Source: Nitrospiraceae bacterium
Lineage (GTDB): Bacteria; Nitrospirota_A; Leptospirillia; Leptospirillales; Leptospirillaceae
Assembly: GCA_028064945.1 (NCBI GenBank)
Contig: JAPTWQ010000010.1
Coordinates: forward strand, 1-64,000
Reading direction: 5' to 3'
DNA length: 64,000 nucleotides
Shown: positions 41,440 to 49,817 of the stretch, piece after piece
Layout: each line of letters begins with the position of its first letter
Position numbering within the stretch: the first letter of the stretch is position 1
Program-made: the position numbers and the translations under genes
Notes under the pieces: generated by a model
Database searches by the model: none
Seen by the model: only the letters and a program-made list of their open reading frames with translations
Told to the model about the DNA's origin: nothing

Positions 41440-41483
41440 CAGATCTCCTCGCTGAAAGACATTCCTTAAAGAGAGATGCGTTT

Positions 41484-42074
41484 CTATTTCATTGATGCTG
41501 ACAAGAGATGGGCTTTTCGCTCTCGCAGAATCTGGGACAGACGGTCAACTTTCTCCGGGGAGACATCCCGAACGGTCAGATGAGCCTCGTCATCCCCCGA
41601 AAAGCTGCATAGGGCAATCGTGAAGCAGTCGGTTCCACCGCGAATGATCTTGAGTGCGATATTTGAGTAATGGCAGTGAACGCCAACAAAAAGACAGACA
41701 TCGATGGCGTTGTGCCAAATTGTGATATTGGGATGATTCGGATTGATTTCCGATTCCGGGTTGATCTTGGGATATTTGGGCCGATAGTCCGTCATCGGGA
41801 TAATGTTCATGTTTCCTGCCTCGGCAAGCTTCCTGACGGCTTTGGCCATTTCCTGTGATTCCTTGCTCCAGTTCCAAATGACGAGAGGACCAGGAAAAAG
41901 GGTGGGATTCTTGGCTGCAAGTATTTTATCTGCCGCGATGATGAGAGCCTCTTCTTCGTTAAAAATGCTTCCCTGAACCAGAGACTCCCCTGGATCCGGA
42001 AGGATGACTCCCTCGATGGCAGCTGCTGGTGTCAGAAAAGAACTTTCACCGATGGGCATGTGATATCTGGACAT
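41484..42074 (-). CDS. Epsilon-type 2-oxoacid:ferredoxin oxidoreductase subunit-like protein, paralogue 2
   Basis: A 196-residue paralogue of the protein at 40477, with the same core (DYRPKYPKI, NPNHPN, TIWHN, IDVCLFVGVHCHYSN). The two differ mainly in the N-terminal 60 residues and the tail. ATG at 42074 is preferred over the longer frame starting at 42143. AAGGAGGGG lies just upstream, and the longer start would lie inside the predicted promoter/operator (42123-42159). First gene of the operon. Confidence 0.6.
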   Translation of the reverse strand: MSRYHMPIGESSFLTPAAAIEGVILPDPGESLVQGSIFNEEEALIIAADKILAAKNPTLFPGPLVIWNWSKESQEMAKAVRKLAEAGNMNIIPMTDYRPKYPKINPESEINPNHPNITIWHNAIDVCLFVGVHCHYSNIALKIIRGGTDCFTIALCSFSGDDEAHLTVRDVSPEKVDRLSQILRERKAHLLSASMK

Positions 42075-42122
42075 AATCCCCTCCTTGTTGTCGCCAAATT
42101 GCTTGATGCTTCTGTTCATCTG

Positions 42123-42159
42123 AGTGTTCATTATAATGAACACTTGAATCTGTTGTCAA
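42123..42159 (-). promoter_or_regulatory. Near-consensus promoter overlapped by a perfect 22-bp palindrome
   Basis: On the minus strand TTGACA (42159-42154), an 18-base spacer and TATAAT (42135-42130) form an almost ideal sigma-70 promoter for the epsilon-like operon. A perfect palindrome, AGTGTTCATTA followed by its exact reverse complement (42123-42144), covers the -10 and start region and looks like an operator. A second motif, ACTTGAATCTGTT (42142-42154), lies in the spacer and recurs at 42564-42576. Confidence 0.75.
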
Positions 42160-42601
42160 ACAAGGCCACTGTTTGGGGAGGAAGAATGATTGAAGGGGAT
42201 AATTATTAAGTATTATTGATTCATTTATTTTTTTATTTCTTGATCAATTCCGGAGTGTCCTGTGTCGGAGATGTGTTTCTTTTAAAATACGAATGTGTCC
42301 GTTTTTATTATCAATTATTTTTGGAATAAAAATATGATCACATATTGAATTTTGCTTGCAGATCATCATGGGGCCATAACAGAGGCGACCTGAACCACAT
42401 GATGCCGGTGAAAAGCGCATGTTTTGCGTGGAAATGTTCATTGGAAGGTTCTATTCCTTCAAAGATTCATAAAGAGGATTTTTGTCCATAAAAAGAGTGC
42501 TGGGGGAATGGAATAACCGCCTATTTGTCTTCCGGGGGTTGTCCATGATCAATTTTTTCTGTAACTTGAATCTGTTACCACTGATCATCTAGACTTCTTC
42601 C
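42160..42601. other. AT-rich intergenic region between the epsilon-like operon and the XRE regulator
   Basis: About 440 bases, no gene recognised. Very AT-rich from about 42190 to 42350. ATGTTCATT, close to the operator half-site, occurs near 42428. Possible small RNA or extra regulator binding sites, but no direct support. Confidence 0.4.
42561..42578 (+). promoter_or_regulatory. Candidate operator upstream of the XRE-cupin regulator
   Basis: GTAAC and GTTAC arms flank eight bases (42561-42578). The interior contains ACTTGAATCTGTT (42564-42576), which recurs exactly in the promoter spacer of the divergent operon (42142-42154). Possible autoregulation site; the regulator ATG is 23 bases downstream. 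Confidence 0.45.
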
Positions 42602-43147
42602 ATGCAGAAAGTCAGTGAGAGAATCCGAAATCTTCGTTTGGAAAAAAAAATGACCCTGAGGGGGCTTGCGTTGGCCGCGGGCATTTCTCCCAGCGCCCTG
42701 TCCCAGATCGAGTCTTCACAGGTGTCTCCTTCCGTTGCCACCCTTGAAAAGATTACCGCGGCTCTTCATCTTCCCATCACCGTTCTTTTTGATGAACCGG
42801 ATGAAGCGGGAGATCCGGTTCTGATGCCGGCACAGGACCGACGCCGTGTCTACAGCGCACCTTCACATGCCACTCTTGAGCCTCTGGCGAGAGGACTTTC
42901 CAAGAAAAAGATGCAGCCTTTCCTTTTAAGGCTTGATCCTGGGGGGGAGGTCGGAGATTATCCCTATTCGGGAAGCGAAGGTGAGGAGTTTGCCATTGTT
43001 CTGGAAGGGGAGATTCTTTTTGAACAGTCGAACAGGACCTATACCCTGAAGGACCTTGATGCGGTCTATTTTGACCCCACAAAGCCCCATAACTGGAAAA
43101 ATACCGGAACAGGACCTGCCACGGTGCTTCTCGTTTCTTCCTCCTGA
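42602..43147 (+). CDS. XRE-family regulator with C-terminal cupin domain
   Basis: Probable DNA-binding regulator sensing a small ligand. Residues 1-65 form the helix-turn-helix (LRLEKKMTLRGLALAAGISPSALSQIE). Residues 105-178 form a cupin beta-barrel with YSGSEGEEFAIVLEGEI and DAVYFDPTKPHNWKN, similar to the PuuR-type group. Length of 181 aa is typical. No clear ribosome binding site lies before the ATG, so the mRNA could be nearly leaderless. Divergent from the epsilon-like operon, which it may regulate. Confidence 0.88.
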   Translation: MQKVSERIRNLRLEKKMTLRGLALAAGISPSALSQIESSQVSPSVATLEKITAALHLPITVLFDEPDEAGDPVLMPAQDRRRVYSAPSHATLEPLARGLSKKKMQPFLLRLDPGGEVGDYPYSGSEGEEFAIVLEGEILFEQSNRTYTLKDLDAVYFDPTKPHNWKNTGTGPATVLLVSSS

Positions 43148-43336
43148 AAAACAACCAGAAGAAAAAGGGGTTTTGACCAAAAAGCCCACTAGCCCTTCCC
43201 GCTCCGAAGGGGCCATTTTCCGGATGTTTCAGATGTTGTGCATCGGGGGGCTGAGGACTGCCGCCCTGCCAGGGACCCAAACCAGCTGAGCCCCTGGGTT
43301 TGATCCGGCTGGTCAGCCATGTTGCAGGGTTTTCAG
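43148..43336. other. Convergent intergenic region with weak hairpin
   Basis: Between the XRE gene and def. A weak hairpin, CCCTTC (43193-43198) with GAAGGG (43206-43211), precedes a short T-run and may be a terminator. No gene seen. Confidence 0.35.
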
Positions 43337-43897
43337 TCAGACGACGTCTTCTTCATCGTCGCTTTCCTTTCTCACCCAATATCTTGAAAATTCCTCAAGG
43401 TGGCAAAGGGTTGTCATGTCCTTCATCCGGTCGACAAAGAGCGTTCCCCGGAGATGGTCTGTCTCATGCTGCAAGATGACAGCCGGGAACCCTTCCCAGT
43501 CGAGAAGCATCTTTTTTCCATAACGGTCCAAAGCCTCAAGCTTTACTGCCCGGCTTCTGGTCACTTTTCCCCGAAGGTTGTCGACGGACAGGCATCCCTC
43601 CCATCCATACCGTGTCTCTTTAGACATATATTTGAAGACCGGATTGACGAGAACCAGAAGGCCGATGGAAGGGGCATCGGGATACCGCTCGTTTTCAATG
43701 GACTCGACAACGACGACCTGTTTCGAGACATGAACCTGGGGAGCGGCGAGCCCCAGACCGTCACCATCCCTCATTGTGTCGACAAGATCGTCGATAAAGC
43801 TCTGGAACGCGGGTGTTTCGATTTCTGCCAACGGAACCGCCTCGGCAATCTTTCGGAGGATAGGATTTCCCATACGGGCTATTTTCAAGAGGGCCAT
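43337..43897 (-). CDS. def: Peptide deformylase
   Basis: Removes the N-formyl group from nascent proteins using a metal ion. The three motifs are present: GDGLGLAAPQV, EGCLSV with the metal Cys, and ILQHETDHLRG with HExxH. Length of 186 aa is normal. The ATG overlaps the cobO stop by one base, so it is translationally linked to the cobalamin genes. A C-terminal acidic tail (ESDDEEDVV) is present. Confidence 0.95.
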   Translation of the reverse strand: MALLKIARMGNPILRKIAEAVPLAEIETPAFQSFIDDLVDTMRDGDGLGLAAPQVHVSKQVVVVESIENERYPDAPSIGLLVLVNPVFKYMSKETRYGWEGCLSVDNLRGKVTRSRAVKLEALDRYGKKMLLDWEGFPAVILQHETDHLRGTLFVDRMKDMTTLCHLEEFSRYWVRKESDDEEDVV

Positions 43898-44433
43898 TAA
43901 AATTCGACTCCTTTCTGGGCCATGATCCCTTTTTCATAAGGGTGTTTGATGGCCTTCATCTCGGTCACCAGATCGGCCCGCTCAATCAATCGCGGATGGG
44001 CATTTCTTCCGGTCATGACAAGATGAAGGTCCGGAGGTTTTTCATCGATCAGGGCATCGACCTGTTCCATATCGATATAATGGTAACGCATGGCGATATT
44101 GATTTCATCGAGGATGACCATGTGGTATTTTCCGGAAAGAATCTCTTCCCTGACCCAGGCAAACGCCTTCTGGGCCACTTCCCGGTCCCGGACAGGGTCC
44201 TTGGTTTCCCAGGTAAATCCCTCACCCATCTGCCTGATGGTGAGAATCCCCTCGAATCGCTTGATGGCGTCAAGCTCCCCGTAATGCCAGGATCCCTTGA
44301 TGAATTGGGCAATCAATACCGGCATTCCGTAACCCGCGGCCCGAAACGCCATTCCCAGGGCAGCGGTGGTTTTCCCTTTGCCGTCTCCCGTATGAACAAT
44401 GACCAAACCTTTTTTGGGGGCTTCATCCGTCAT
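43897..44433 (-). CDS. cobO: Cob(I)yrinic acid a,c-diamide adenosyltransferase
   Basis: Adds the adenosyl group of vitamin B12 (BtuR/CobO type). The P-loop reads VHTGDGKGKTTAALGMAFRA, and VILDEINIAMRYHYI contains the conserved acidic motif. Length of 178 aa fits. The end overlaps def by one base and the start overlaps cobJ by four bases. Confidence 0.94.
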   Translation of the reverse strand: MTDEAPKKGLVIVHTGDGKGKTTAALGMAFRAAGYGMPVLIAQFIKGSWHYGELDAIKRFEGILTIRQMGEGFTWETKDPVRDREVAQKAFAWVREEILSGKYHMVILDEINIAMRYHYIDMEQVDALIDEKPPDLHLVMTGRNAHPRLIERADLVTEMKAIKHPYEKGIMAQKGVEF

Positions 44434-45254
44434 AGGGTTTTCGACTTTGTCAGCCGGTCTCCTGTATGGATATTGTATTTTTTCTGATAGCCACGCGGGG
44501 TGACCATTTTTCCGGCGATGATCCTGGTCTGGGAGTTGCCCACGAGGATGGTGGTGAGCATGCCGATGGGGTGGGTGAGCATCTCCGAAAGGTTCGATAT
44601 GACAATGTTTTCCCCTTCCCTCATGGCACTTTTCACAATTCCAACCGGGGTATCATGATCCCGGACCTCCATCATGATTTCCCGGGCTTCCTCGATTTGA
44701 CGAACCCGTTTTGATGATTTCGGGTTGTAGAGGGCGATGACAAAGTCCGCTTCAGCAGCGGCCCTGAGTCTTTTCCGGATCACTTCCCATGGGGTGAGGA
44801 GGTCGGAAAGGCTAATGGAGGCAAAATCATGCATCAGGGGAGCTCCCAGAATCGAAGCGCACGCCGAAAGGGCAGTGACGCCCGGTATGACCTCGACATC
44901 GATTTCGGTGCCGGTGTAACCCCGGTCGGCTAAAACCTCATAGGCCAGCCCGGCCATTCCATAGATCCCGACATCCCCGCTGGAGACGAGCGCTACGGTT
45001 TTTCCGGAAAAAGCAAGGTCAACCGCCTGGGAGGCACGTTCGATCTCCTCAGTCATCCCGGTCTGGATAATGGTCTTGTTCTGGATCAAAGGGCGGACAA
45101 GATCAATATAGGTGCGATAGCCAATGATGATCTCGGCATGCTCAATGGCCCATTTTGCCCGATGGGTCAGGTGTTCTTCCGATCCCGGCCCGAAGCCCAC
45201 GAGGAGAAGGCTTCCCCGGGGGGATTCGGGGGTAAGGGGTGCGTTATTGGACAT
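44430..45254 (-). CDS. cobJ: Precorrin-3B C17-methyltransferase (CobJ/CbiH)
   Basis: SAM-dependent ring-contraction methyltransferase of corrin synthesis. The N-terminus LLLVGFGPGSEEHLTHRAKWAIEHAEIIIGY is characteristic. VALVSSGDVGIYGMAGLAYE and EVIPGVTALSACASILGAPLMHDFASISLSD are the family's SAM-binding and substrate regions. ATG at 45254 gives 274 aa; a longer frame reaches 45389 but adds low-complexity, unlikely sequence. It shows overlap with cobO (four bases). The 188 bases upstream to marC probably hold its promoter. Confidence 0.92.
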   Translation of the reverse strand: MSNNAPLTPESPRGSLLLVGFGPGSEEHLTHRAKWAIEHAEIIIGYRTYIDLVRPLIQNKTIIQTGMTEEIERASQAVDLAFSGKTVALVSSGDVGIYGMAGLAYEVLADRGYTGTEIDVEVIPGVTALSACASILGAPLMHDFASISLSDLLTPWEVIRKRLRAAAEADFVIALYNPKSSKRVRQIEEAREIMMEVRDHDTPVGIVKSAMREGENIVISNLSEMLTHPIGMLTTILVGNSQTRIIAGKMVTPRGYQKKYNIHTGDRLTKSKTL

Positions 45255-45442
45255 GATATGATCTTTTCCTTCCTGGAATGCATATGGAGTTTCCGTGGAG
45301 AATGATATGTTGGTGTTCCCTCTAAGGAGAAATCGGCATGGTGCGGACAGACTGCACACATGGGATATGATAAAGCCCGGGCGGGGCATACATCAACTGT
45401 CCCCCGATATGACCCCCAATCCTTTAATTTTCGGAGACAAAC

Positions 45443-46054
45443 GTGTGGCAGGAGTTCTGGTTATCCTTTCTACCCCTTTTTGTAGCCATTGATCCACCAG
45501 GCATCCTTCCTCTGTTTATCGGGCTGACCGGAGAGCTGGAGGCGGGTCAACGAAAACAGATCGCAAGAACCGCGGTCCTCACCGCTTTCATGGCGAGTGT
45601 CCTTTTTGCCGTGGGTGGAAAAATCCTTCTGGATTTTCTGGGGCTTTCCATCTGGGACTTTTCAATCTCGGGGGGAATCCTCCTCCTGGTCCTGTCGATT
45701 TCCGATTTGCTGAAGAGCCAGAGTCAGGCGGCAGGATCTGCCCTGTCCTCCCCGCCGACGTTGCCAAAATCCTGGGGAGCGGTTCCCATGGGAATCCCAC
45801 TGATCGCCGGTCCAGCGGTGCTCACCTCTTCTCTCATTCTTGCCAAGAGCCACGGAATCATTCTGGTTGTCGGGGCTCTTTTTTTCAATATGGCGATCCT
45901 GTACCCGCTTCTGTCCATGTCCGATGTGATCAATAAAAAGATCGGGGTGACCTCATCCGCGGTGGCGGGAAAGATTTTCTCCCTCCTCCTGGCGGCGATC
46001 GCCGTTCGACTCATCCACTTCGGGATCCTGGGACTGATCCGGACAACCCCCTGA
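45443..46054 (+). CDS. MarC-family integral membrane protein
   Basis: UPF0056/MarC family, function unknown. The 203 aa contain six hydrophobic helices, with the family-like SFLPLFVAIDPPGILPLFIGLT start and AVPMGIPLIAGPAVLTSSLIL. GTG at 45443 has GGAG eight bases upstream. The only plus-strand gene in the cobalamin region; its 3' end abuts cbiG convergently (no gap). Confidence 0.88.
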   Translation: MWQEFWLSFLPLFVAIDPPGILPLFIGLTGELEAGQRKQIARTAVLTAFMASVLFAVGGKILLDFLGLSIWDFSISGGILLLVLSISDLLKSQSQAAGSALSSPPTLPKSWGAVPMGIPLIAGPAVLTSSLILAKSHGIILVVGALFFNMAILYPLLSMSDVINKKIGVTSSAVAGKIFSLLLAAIAVRLIHFGILGLIRTTP

Positions 46055-47188
46055 TCAGCTTTCGGACGTGGCTTCCCGGGCTTTCCATCTGGCGACGGCC
46101 ATTGTGGCATTTTCCGATTTGACCTTCTCGATTGAAAGTTCTCCACTACCATCCGGAAAGGGCGCATGGAGACGGATTGCGAGAAGGGCAGCCGGTTCCG
46201 AGACTCCGGGCGTCCCGACATGAGACCGGACTACCTCCGATGGGTTGGGAGAATCGATTTGCGAGAGCTCTTCCCGGGTATAAATCTCCAGCGGACGATT
46301 GAAAAACCGGGCGGTCTCAAGGATCCCTTCCTCATCTTTTTTCAGGTCGATCGTGGCAAAACGGGCGATCGACGAAACGGACAGATTGGCTTTTTCCAGT
46401 GTCTGTTCAACAAGGGAAATGATTTCTTTTGCGGATGTTCCCCGATTGCAACCGATTCCGACGGCAAGGACCCTTGGGTGAATCGTGACATGAACCGGCA
46501 GGAGATCCGTCGGCGGGGCAGACGACGAAGAGATCACAATCGCGGCCCGGGCCAGTGGCATGGGATCCGGCCACTCCCCATGAAGAAGTATGTTGGGTTT
46601 GAGTGTTCCGGATAGCTGTGTGAACGGGATTTTTTCGGGGTTGAGCACCAGAACCCGGTCTCCGTCGACGATTGCGGAACTGACCCGTTTCAGGAGATCA
46701 AAAGGAGTGAGGTCGGCTCCGATCTCTTTTGCCATCATGTCAGGAGCGATGGTGTCCCTGACATCGGTCCCGGTGGTGATGACCGGTATGGCTCCCAGGA
46801 TTTCTCCCGCTTCCCTCGCAAGAGCGTTGGCTCCTCCAAGGTGTCCTGAAAGGAGGCTGATGGCAAATCGGCCGGTGACGTCGATGACGACAATTCCCGG
46901 ATCCTTTTTTTTATCCACGATCAGGGGGGCAATGGTTCTCACCACGATCCCAAGGGCCATGACAAGGATTATCCCGTCGTAGGAGTCGAAGAGCCCGGGC
47001 AGAAGATTCTTGACGACCCCGTCAAAAATGACTGCGCCTTCCGGCGCTTCGCCGGCATATCTCTCGGAGACGTAAAGTGTGGCATCAAGCCCCTTCAGGA
47101 GGGCGGCGGCTTTTTCAAGACCGGGTCGGGTGATGGTGATGATGGCGATCTTTTCTTTGGCAGTTGTCAGAACGGGTATGGATTCCAT
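46055..47188 (-). CDS. cbiG: Cobalt-precorrin-5A hydrolase CbiG
   Basis: Opens the delta-lactone in anaerobic corrin synthesis. The N-terminal domain (about 1-100) has FDSYDGIILVMALGIVVRTIAPLIVDKKKDPGIVV-like sequence, followed by GHLGGANALA. The C-terminal CobE-like part (about 250-370) has LAVGIGCNRGTSAKEI and HVGTPGVSEPAALLA. Length of 377 aa is usual. Together with CbiD this implies the anaerobic (cobalt-early) route. Confidence 0.92.
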   Translation of the reverse strand: MESIPVLTTAKEKIAIITITRPGLEKAAALLKGLDATLYVSERYAGEAPEGAVIFDGVVKNLLPGLFDSYDGIILVMALGIVVRTIAPLIVDKKKDPGIVVIDVTGRFAISLLSGHLGGANALAREAGEILGAIPVITTGTDVRDTIAPDMMAKEIGADLTPFDLLKRVSSAIVDGDRVLVLNPEKIPFTQLSGTLKPNILLHGEWPDPMPLARAAIVISSSSAPPTDLLPVHVTIHPRVLAVGIGCNRGTSAKEIISLVEQTLEKANLSVSSIARFATIDLKKDEEGILETARFFNRPLEIYTREELSQIDSPNPSEVVRSHVGTPGVSEPAALLAIRLHAPFPDGSGELSIEKVKSENATMAVARWKAREATSES

Positions 47189-47211
47189 CAGGATTGTTCT
47201 CCGGCTATTTT

Positions 47212-47820
47212 TTAGGGGGTCTCGGGTTTCTTGGGTGAAAAGGAAATGATGACGACCGGATTCATGGCTTCGATCCTGTGAAGCCCCAGAATGGTTTTTC
47301 CTCTTCCTGTCTGGATCTGCCAGATTTCGGGAGAGATCCCCTTGTCCCGGGTCCAGTCGAGAACCTCGGAAATGTTTTCAAAGGTCGCAAGGTTGATGAC
47401 CACTTTTCCGTCGGGGGGCAGGAGTTCTTGTGACAGGTCGAGAAGGTCTGCGAGCCTTCCTCCGGTTCCACCGATAAAAACCCTGTCCGGGCGGGGATCT
47501 CTGGGGAGTTTTTCAGGGGCCTTTCCATGAATCGTCCGGATGCGTTCCTCGAGTCCAAAGGTTGAAACATTTTTGATCAGGCAGTCAAAATCCTCCTGAT
47601 CTTTTTCGATCGCGGTCACTGTGAGTGTCGGCACCAGACGGGCGGCTTCAATTCCGACGGATCCGGAGCCCGCGCCGATATCCCACAGGTGCAGGCCGGG
47701 AGCGAGGTCCAGTCTGGAGAGGGAGAGAACCCGAATCTCCGTTTTGGTAATGAGTCCCTTTCTGGGAACCGTAAAATGAAAAGCTTCTTCTGGCAGGCCG
47801 AACAGGGTTTCCCGGCTCAT
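47212..47820 (-). CDS. cbiT: Cobalt-precorrin-6B C15-methyltransferase (decarboxylating) CbiT
   Basis: SAM methyltransferase of corrin synthesis. LFGLPEEAFHFTVPRKGLITKTEIRVLSLSRL is split in the usual positions; the SAM motif I is LWDIGAGSGSVGIEAARL, and VFIGGTGGRLADLL follows. ATG at 47820 gives 202 aa, with AAAGGAG upstream; the longer frame to 48156 adds sequence without family resemblance and overlaps cbiE. Separate from cbiE, as in anaerobic-type pathways. Confidence 0.92.
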   Translation of the reverse strand: MSRETLFGLPEEAFHFTVPRKGLITKTEIRVLSLSRLDLAPGLHLWDIGAGSGSVGIEAARLVPTLTVTAIEKDQEDFDCLIKNVSTFGLEERIRTIHGKAPEKLPRDPRPDRVFIGGTGGRLADLLDLSQELLPPDGKVVINLATFENISEVLDWTRDKGISPEIWQIQTGRGKTILGLHRIEAMNPVVIISFSPKKPETP

Positions 47821-47852
47821 GGGCGATCTCCTTTGATCCTTGTCTTGAGTGT

Positions 47853-48560
47853 TCAGTCGGGAGGATTGAGTGTCACGACGACGACATTGAGTGGGGCAAA
47901 TGGTGTTTCGCGGAGCATGTCCAACTTCCCGGGAGTGAACAGGCTGATGGTCTGGCCATCGAGTCCGATGTTTTCGAGGACGGCGAATTCGTTCAGCCTT
48001 TTTTTGAGAAGAGGGTCCTTTTCGATCGCCAAAAGGACCTTTCGGGGGCCTTCTGAGCCATCGGTATAGAAGGCCAGAAGATTGCCAAGCCCGGTATGGG
48101 GGATCTTCTCGGGACTGTCCGGCCGATGGAAGGAAATCACTGTGGATTGTTCCCATGGAAGACCCAAAAGGGAAAAGGCTCTCTGGACGAGTGTCGGGGC
48201 GGGATAAAAAGCCAGGCTTTCCTTTCCGATTGCCCGGATGAGGGTCGATCCGATTCCATAATAGAGCGGGTCCCCGGAGGCCAGAATCACCGCGACCTCC
48301 GATGAGGATTGCTCCTGAAACGGACGGAGACGATCGATGATCGGCTCCATCTTCCCACGGATGGTGAGTCTTTCAATATCCGGAGGGAGTGGTCCGGTGA
48401 GCGTTTTCAACTGGCGGTCTCCACCGACGAGAAGAGAGCAGCGAGAGAAAAGTCCGGAAAATCGGAGATCTTCTGTCGAGAGCCCTTCCGGTTCCATCCC
48501 GATGACATGGATGCGGGCTTCCCGGTGAACGGGATTTTGGAGAGCCTCTTTTCTTAGCAT
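47853..48560 (-). CDS. cbiE: Cobalt-precorrin-7 C5-methyltransferase CbiE
   Basis: SAM-dependent tetrapyrrole methyltransferase. Residues 15-235 have the class III pattern: IHVIGMEPEGLSTEDL, LLVGGDRQL, VAVILASGDPLYYGIGSTL and YPAPTLVQRAFSLLGLPWE. Length of 235 aa matches CbiE. Overlaps cbiD by seven bases and precedes cbiT by 32 bases. Confidence 0.92.
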   Translation of the reverse strand: MLRKEALQNPVHREARIHVIGMEPEGLSTEDLRFSGLFSRCSLLVGGDRQLKTLTGPLPPDIERLTIRGKMEPIIDRLRPFQEQSSSEVAVILASGDPLYYGIGSTLIRAIGKESLAFYPAPTLVQRAFSLLGLPWEQSTVISFHRPDSPEKIPHTGLGNLLAFYTDGSEGPRKVLLAIEKDPLLKKRLNEFAVLENIGLDGQTISLFTPGKLDMLRETPFAPLNVVVVTLNPPD

Positions 48561-49771
48561 GTTTTGTCTCCCTCATGGGAGAGGATGGTCCCATCGAAGT
48601 TGGTGAGGAGGACTTCGATAGGAAGCTCGTTCTTTACTGTTTTCTTCAATTGGCTGGTGACCCTTTTTCCCAGGAAGGAGAAAAAACCTGTGCATCCCGC
48701 CGCCAAGGCGATTTCTCCGGCGTGTCTTGCGGTATTGGCGTGGGCGATCTCATTGCAGACAGCTTCCGGACACCCTGCCTCCCGGGCGACGGAGGAGAGA
48801 AATTCAAGATCCACCGATGAGCCTGCCGCATGCGTTTGGGTGACGCCTGCCGCCAGCTTGGAAAATTTCCCGAGAAAACCCGCCATGATCACCCGTCCCA
48901 CCTTTTTCTTGACCGCCTCCCGAAGGGAGAATCCCGTGAAATCCCCGATCTGGATGAAGGCCTCTTCCGGGAGGTCCGAGCGGATCTTCTGGGCAAATTT
49001 TTCACTTTGCCCGCCCGTTGTAAACACAAGTGTAGAGATGTCCCGGGCCAGGGCGACATCGATCGCCTGGGAGATGCTGGCCCTGTAAGCGGATGTGCTG
49101 AAAGGAACGACTATGCCTTTTGTTCCCAGTATGGAAAGGCCGCCCAGTATCCCCAACCGTCCGTTCAGTGTCTTTTCTGCGAGAACTTCTCCATTGGGAA
49201 TGGAGATGGTGACATCCATTCCCGGATCGCTCCATCCGTAATGTTTTGAGGTCCAGGTCTTCAGATCGTCCTGCCGCAGAAGAAACTCGTTTTTGATCAT
49301 CTCTCTGGGAACAGGATTGATGGCGGGATCTCCGACAGCGAGGCCCAGTCCCGGCTTGGTGACGGTTCCAACCCCTTCTCCCGCAAAAAAGCGCACGCCG
49401 GGGACGCACGTGATCCGGACGGAAGTGATGATGGAGGCTCCATGGGTGACATCGGGATCATCGCCGGCATCCTTGACGATGGTTGCCGTTGCGCTGGGAC
49501 GATCCTTGTCGGAATGGAGGTCCAGGCAAAAATCGGCGAGAGGAAAAACGGCTTTTCTGCCAATGGGAAGCCTGACAGCGATCTCTTGGGGGGGGGCTCC
49601 TTCCAGAAAGGCCACCAGACAGGCCGCCACACCGGCCTGGGAGCATGCGCCGGTGGAAAATCCTGTTCTTTGTCCTTTTGGTTTTTCCTTGTTTTCCACT
49701 TTGTCAGGGCTATCCCGGTGTTCTGTTTGGACGCAGGAACCGTCCATGGGTTTTGAAAGAAGGGAGGTCAT
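48554..49771 (-). CDS. cbiD: Cobalt-precorrin-5B C1-methyltransferase CbiD
   Basis: Methylates C1 in anaerobic corrin synthesis. GQRTGFSTGACSQAGVAAC is the typical N-terminal family motif, and VGTVTKPGLGLAVGDPAINPVPREMI follows. Length of 405 aa is slightly long because of a 30-residue N-terminal extension before RTGFSTG; a start further downstream is possible but no better ATG was found. First gene of the cbiDETG set. Confidence 0.92.
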   Translation of the reverse strand: MTSLLSKPMDGSCVQTEHRDSPDKVENKEKPKGQRTGFSTGACSQAGVAACLVAFLEGAPPQEIAVRLPIGRKAVFPLADFCLDLHSDKDRPSATATIVKDAGDDPDVTHGASIITSVRITCVPGVRFFAGEGVGTVTKPGLGLAVGDPAINPVPREMIKNEFLLRQDDLKTWTSKHYGWSDPGMDVTISIPNGEVLAEKTLNGRLGILGGLSILGTKGIVVPFSTSAYRASISQAIDVALARDISTLVFTTGGQSEKFAQKIRSDLPEEAFIQIGDFTGFSLREAVKKKVGRVIMAGFLGKFSKLAAGVTQTHAAGSSVDLEFLSSVAREAGCPEAVCNEIAHANTARHAGEIALAAGCTGFFSFLGKRVTSQLKKTVKNELPIEVLLTNFDGTILSHEGDKTC

Positions 49772-49817
49772 CGGTTTGGTTCAGATCACTTATCCTAGAA
49801 CGCCATAGCCTCCTTCT

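Noticed and set aside
42165..42171. GCCACTG resembling the B12-box of cobalamin riboswitches
   Set aside because: No surrounding conserved riboswitch core and no cobalamin gene directly downstream.
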